DNA from: Candidatus Sulfopaludibacter sp. SbA3
Lineage (GTDB): Bacteria > Acidobacteriota > Terriglobia > 20CM-2-55-15
Length of the DNA: 13,374 nucleotides
Direction: 5' to 3'
NCBI GenBank assembly: GCA_945861845.1
Contig: CAMAWS010000034.1
Coordinates: 1-13,374, forward strand
Each line of letters begins with the position of its first letter. The first letter of the stretch is position 1. This document shows, piece by piece, positions 13,372-13,374 of this stretch. Below the pieces are notes generated by a model. That model ran no database searches and was not told where the DNA came from. It was given only the letters and a program-made list of their open reading frames with translations. A program made the position numbers and the translations under genes.

Positions 13372-13374
13372 CGG

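Noticed and set aside
1..13374. tRNA, rRNA, CRISPR, prophage or insertion-sequence genes; defence system
   Set aside because: No spaced repeats, tRNA-like arms, integrase, transposase, nuclease or toxin-antitoxin signature was seen on either strand.

Overview
The window is a compact stretch of bacterial chromosome. Eleven genes are supported, ten of them complete and one entering from the left edge, and no gap between genes exceeds about 205 bases. The mix suggests a Gram-negative, soil-type bacterium, most probably Acidobacteriota or a relative: a paired M16 peptidase with a signal peptide, a secreted metallopeptidase ending in a TonB-type domain, an SRPBCC/class III cyclase fusion, S21 with a TTG start, and FabI. 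This placement rests on gene content and protein style only; no rRNA or other phylogenetic marker is present. I see no tRNA, rRNA, CRISPR, integrase or transposase gene.

Layout. (1) 1-3261, plus strand: the end of one M16 peptidase overlaps by 4 nt a second M16 protein that has lost its zinc site. A spermidine-synthase-fold protein and ribosomal protein S21 (rpsU) follow. (2) 3262-3408: a convergent gap with two hairpins. (3) 3409-5711, minus strand: a large SRPBCC / Cys-ribbon / adenylate-guanylate cyclase, then a small heptad-repeat coiled-coil protein with its own extended -10 promoter. (4) 5756-8413, plus strand: an exported HEXXH metallopeptidase with a C-terminal TonB-like domain, then a radical SAM protein with a partial SPASM-like C-terminus. 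(5) 8418-10078, minus strand: a LysR-family regulator and fabI joined by an ATGA stop/start overlap. (6) 10079-10280: a 202-bp divergent control region with a perfect 20-bp palindrome, a LysR-type dyad, a 9-bp inverted repeat around a -35, and an extended -10 promoter. (7) 10281-13344, plus strand: ilvN-ilvC-ilvB for branched-chain amino acid synthesis, with overlapping reading frames. (8) 13344-13371: two exact copies of a 14-bp A-tract/CGGGGTC unit running to the window edge.

How the genes work together. The clearest unit is the right-hand third. IlvB with IlvN makes acetolactate or acetohydroxybutyrate, and IlvC converts these to the dihydroxy acids leading to valine, isoleucine and leucine. 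The divergent LysR-fabI operon shares their control region, so one regulator may tie branched-chain precursor supply to fatty-acid elongation; this is inference. The left side looks like envelope proteolysis next to housekeeping translation. The middle holds signalling and orphan enzymes whose substrates cannot be read from sequence.

I found no clearly new multi-gene system. The best leads are the ilv/LysR-fabI control region, the radical SAM protein, the cyclase fusion and the peptidase-TonB fusion.
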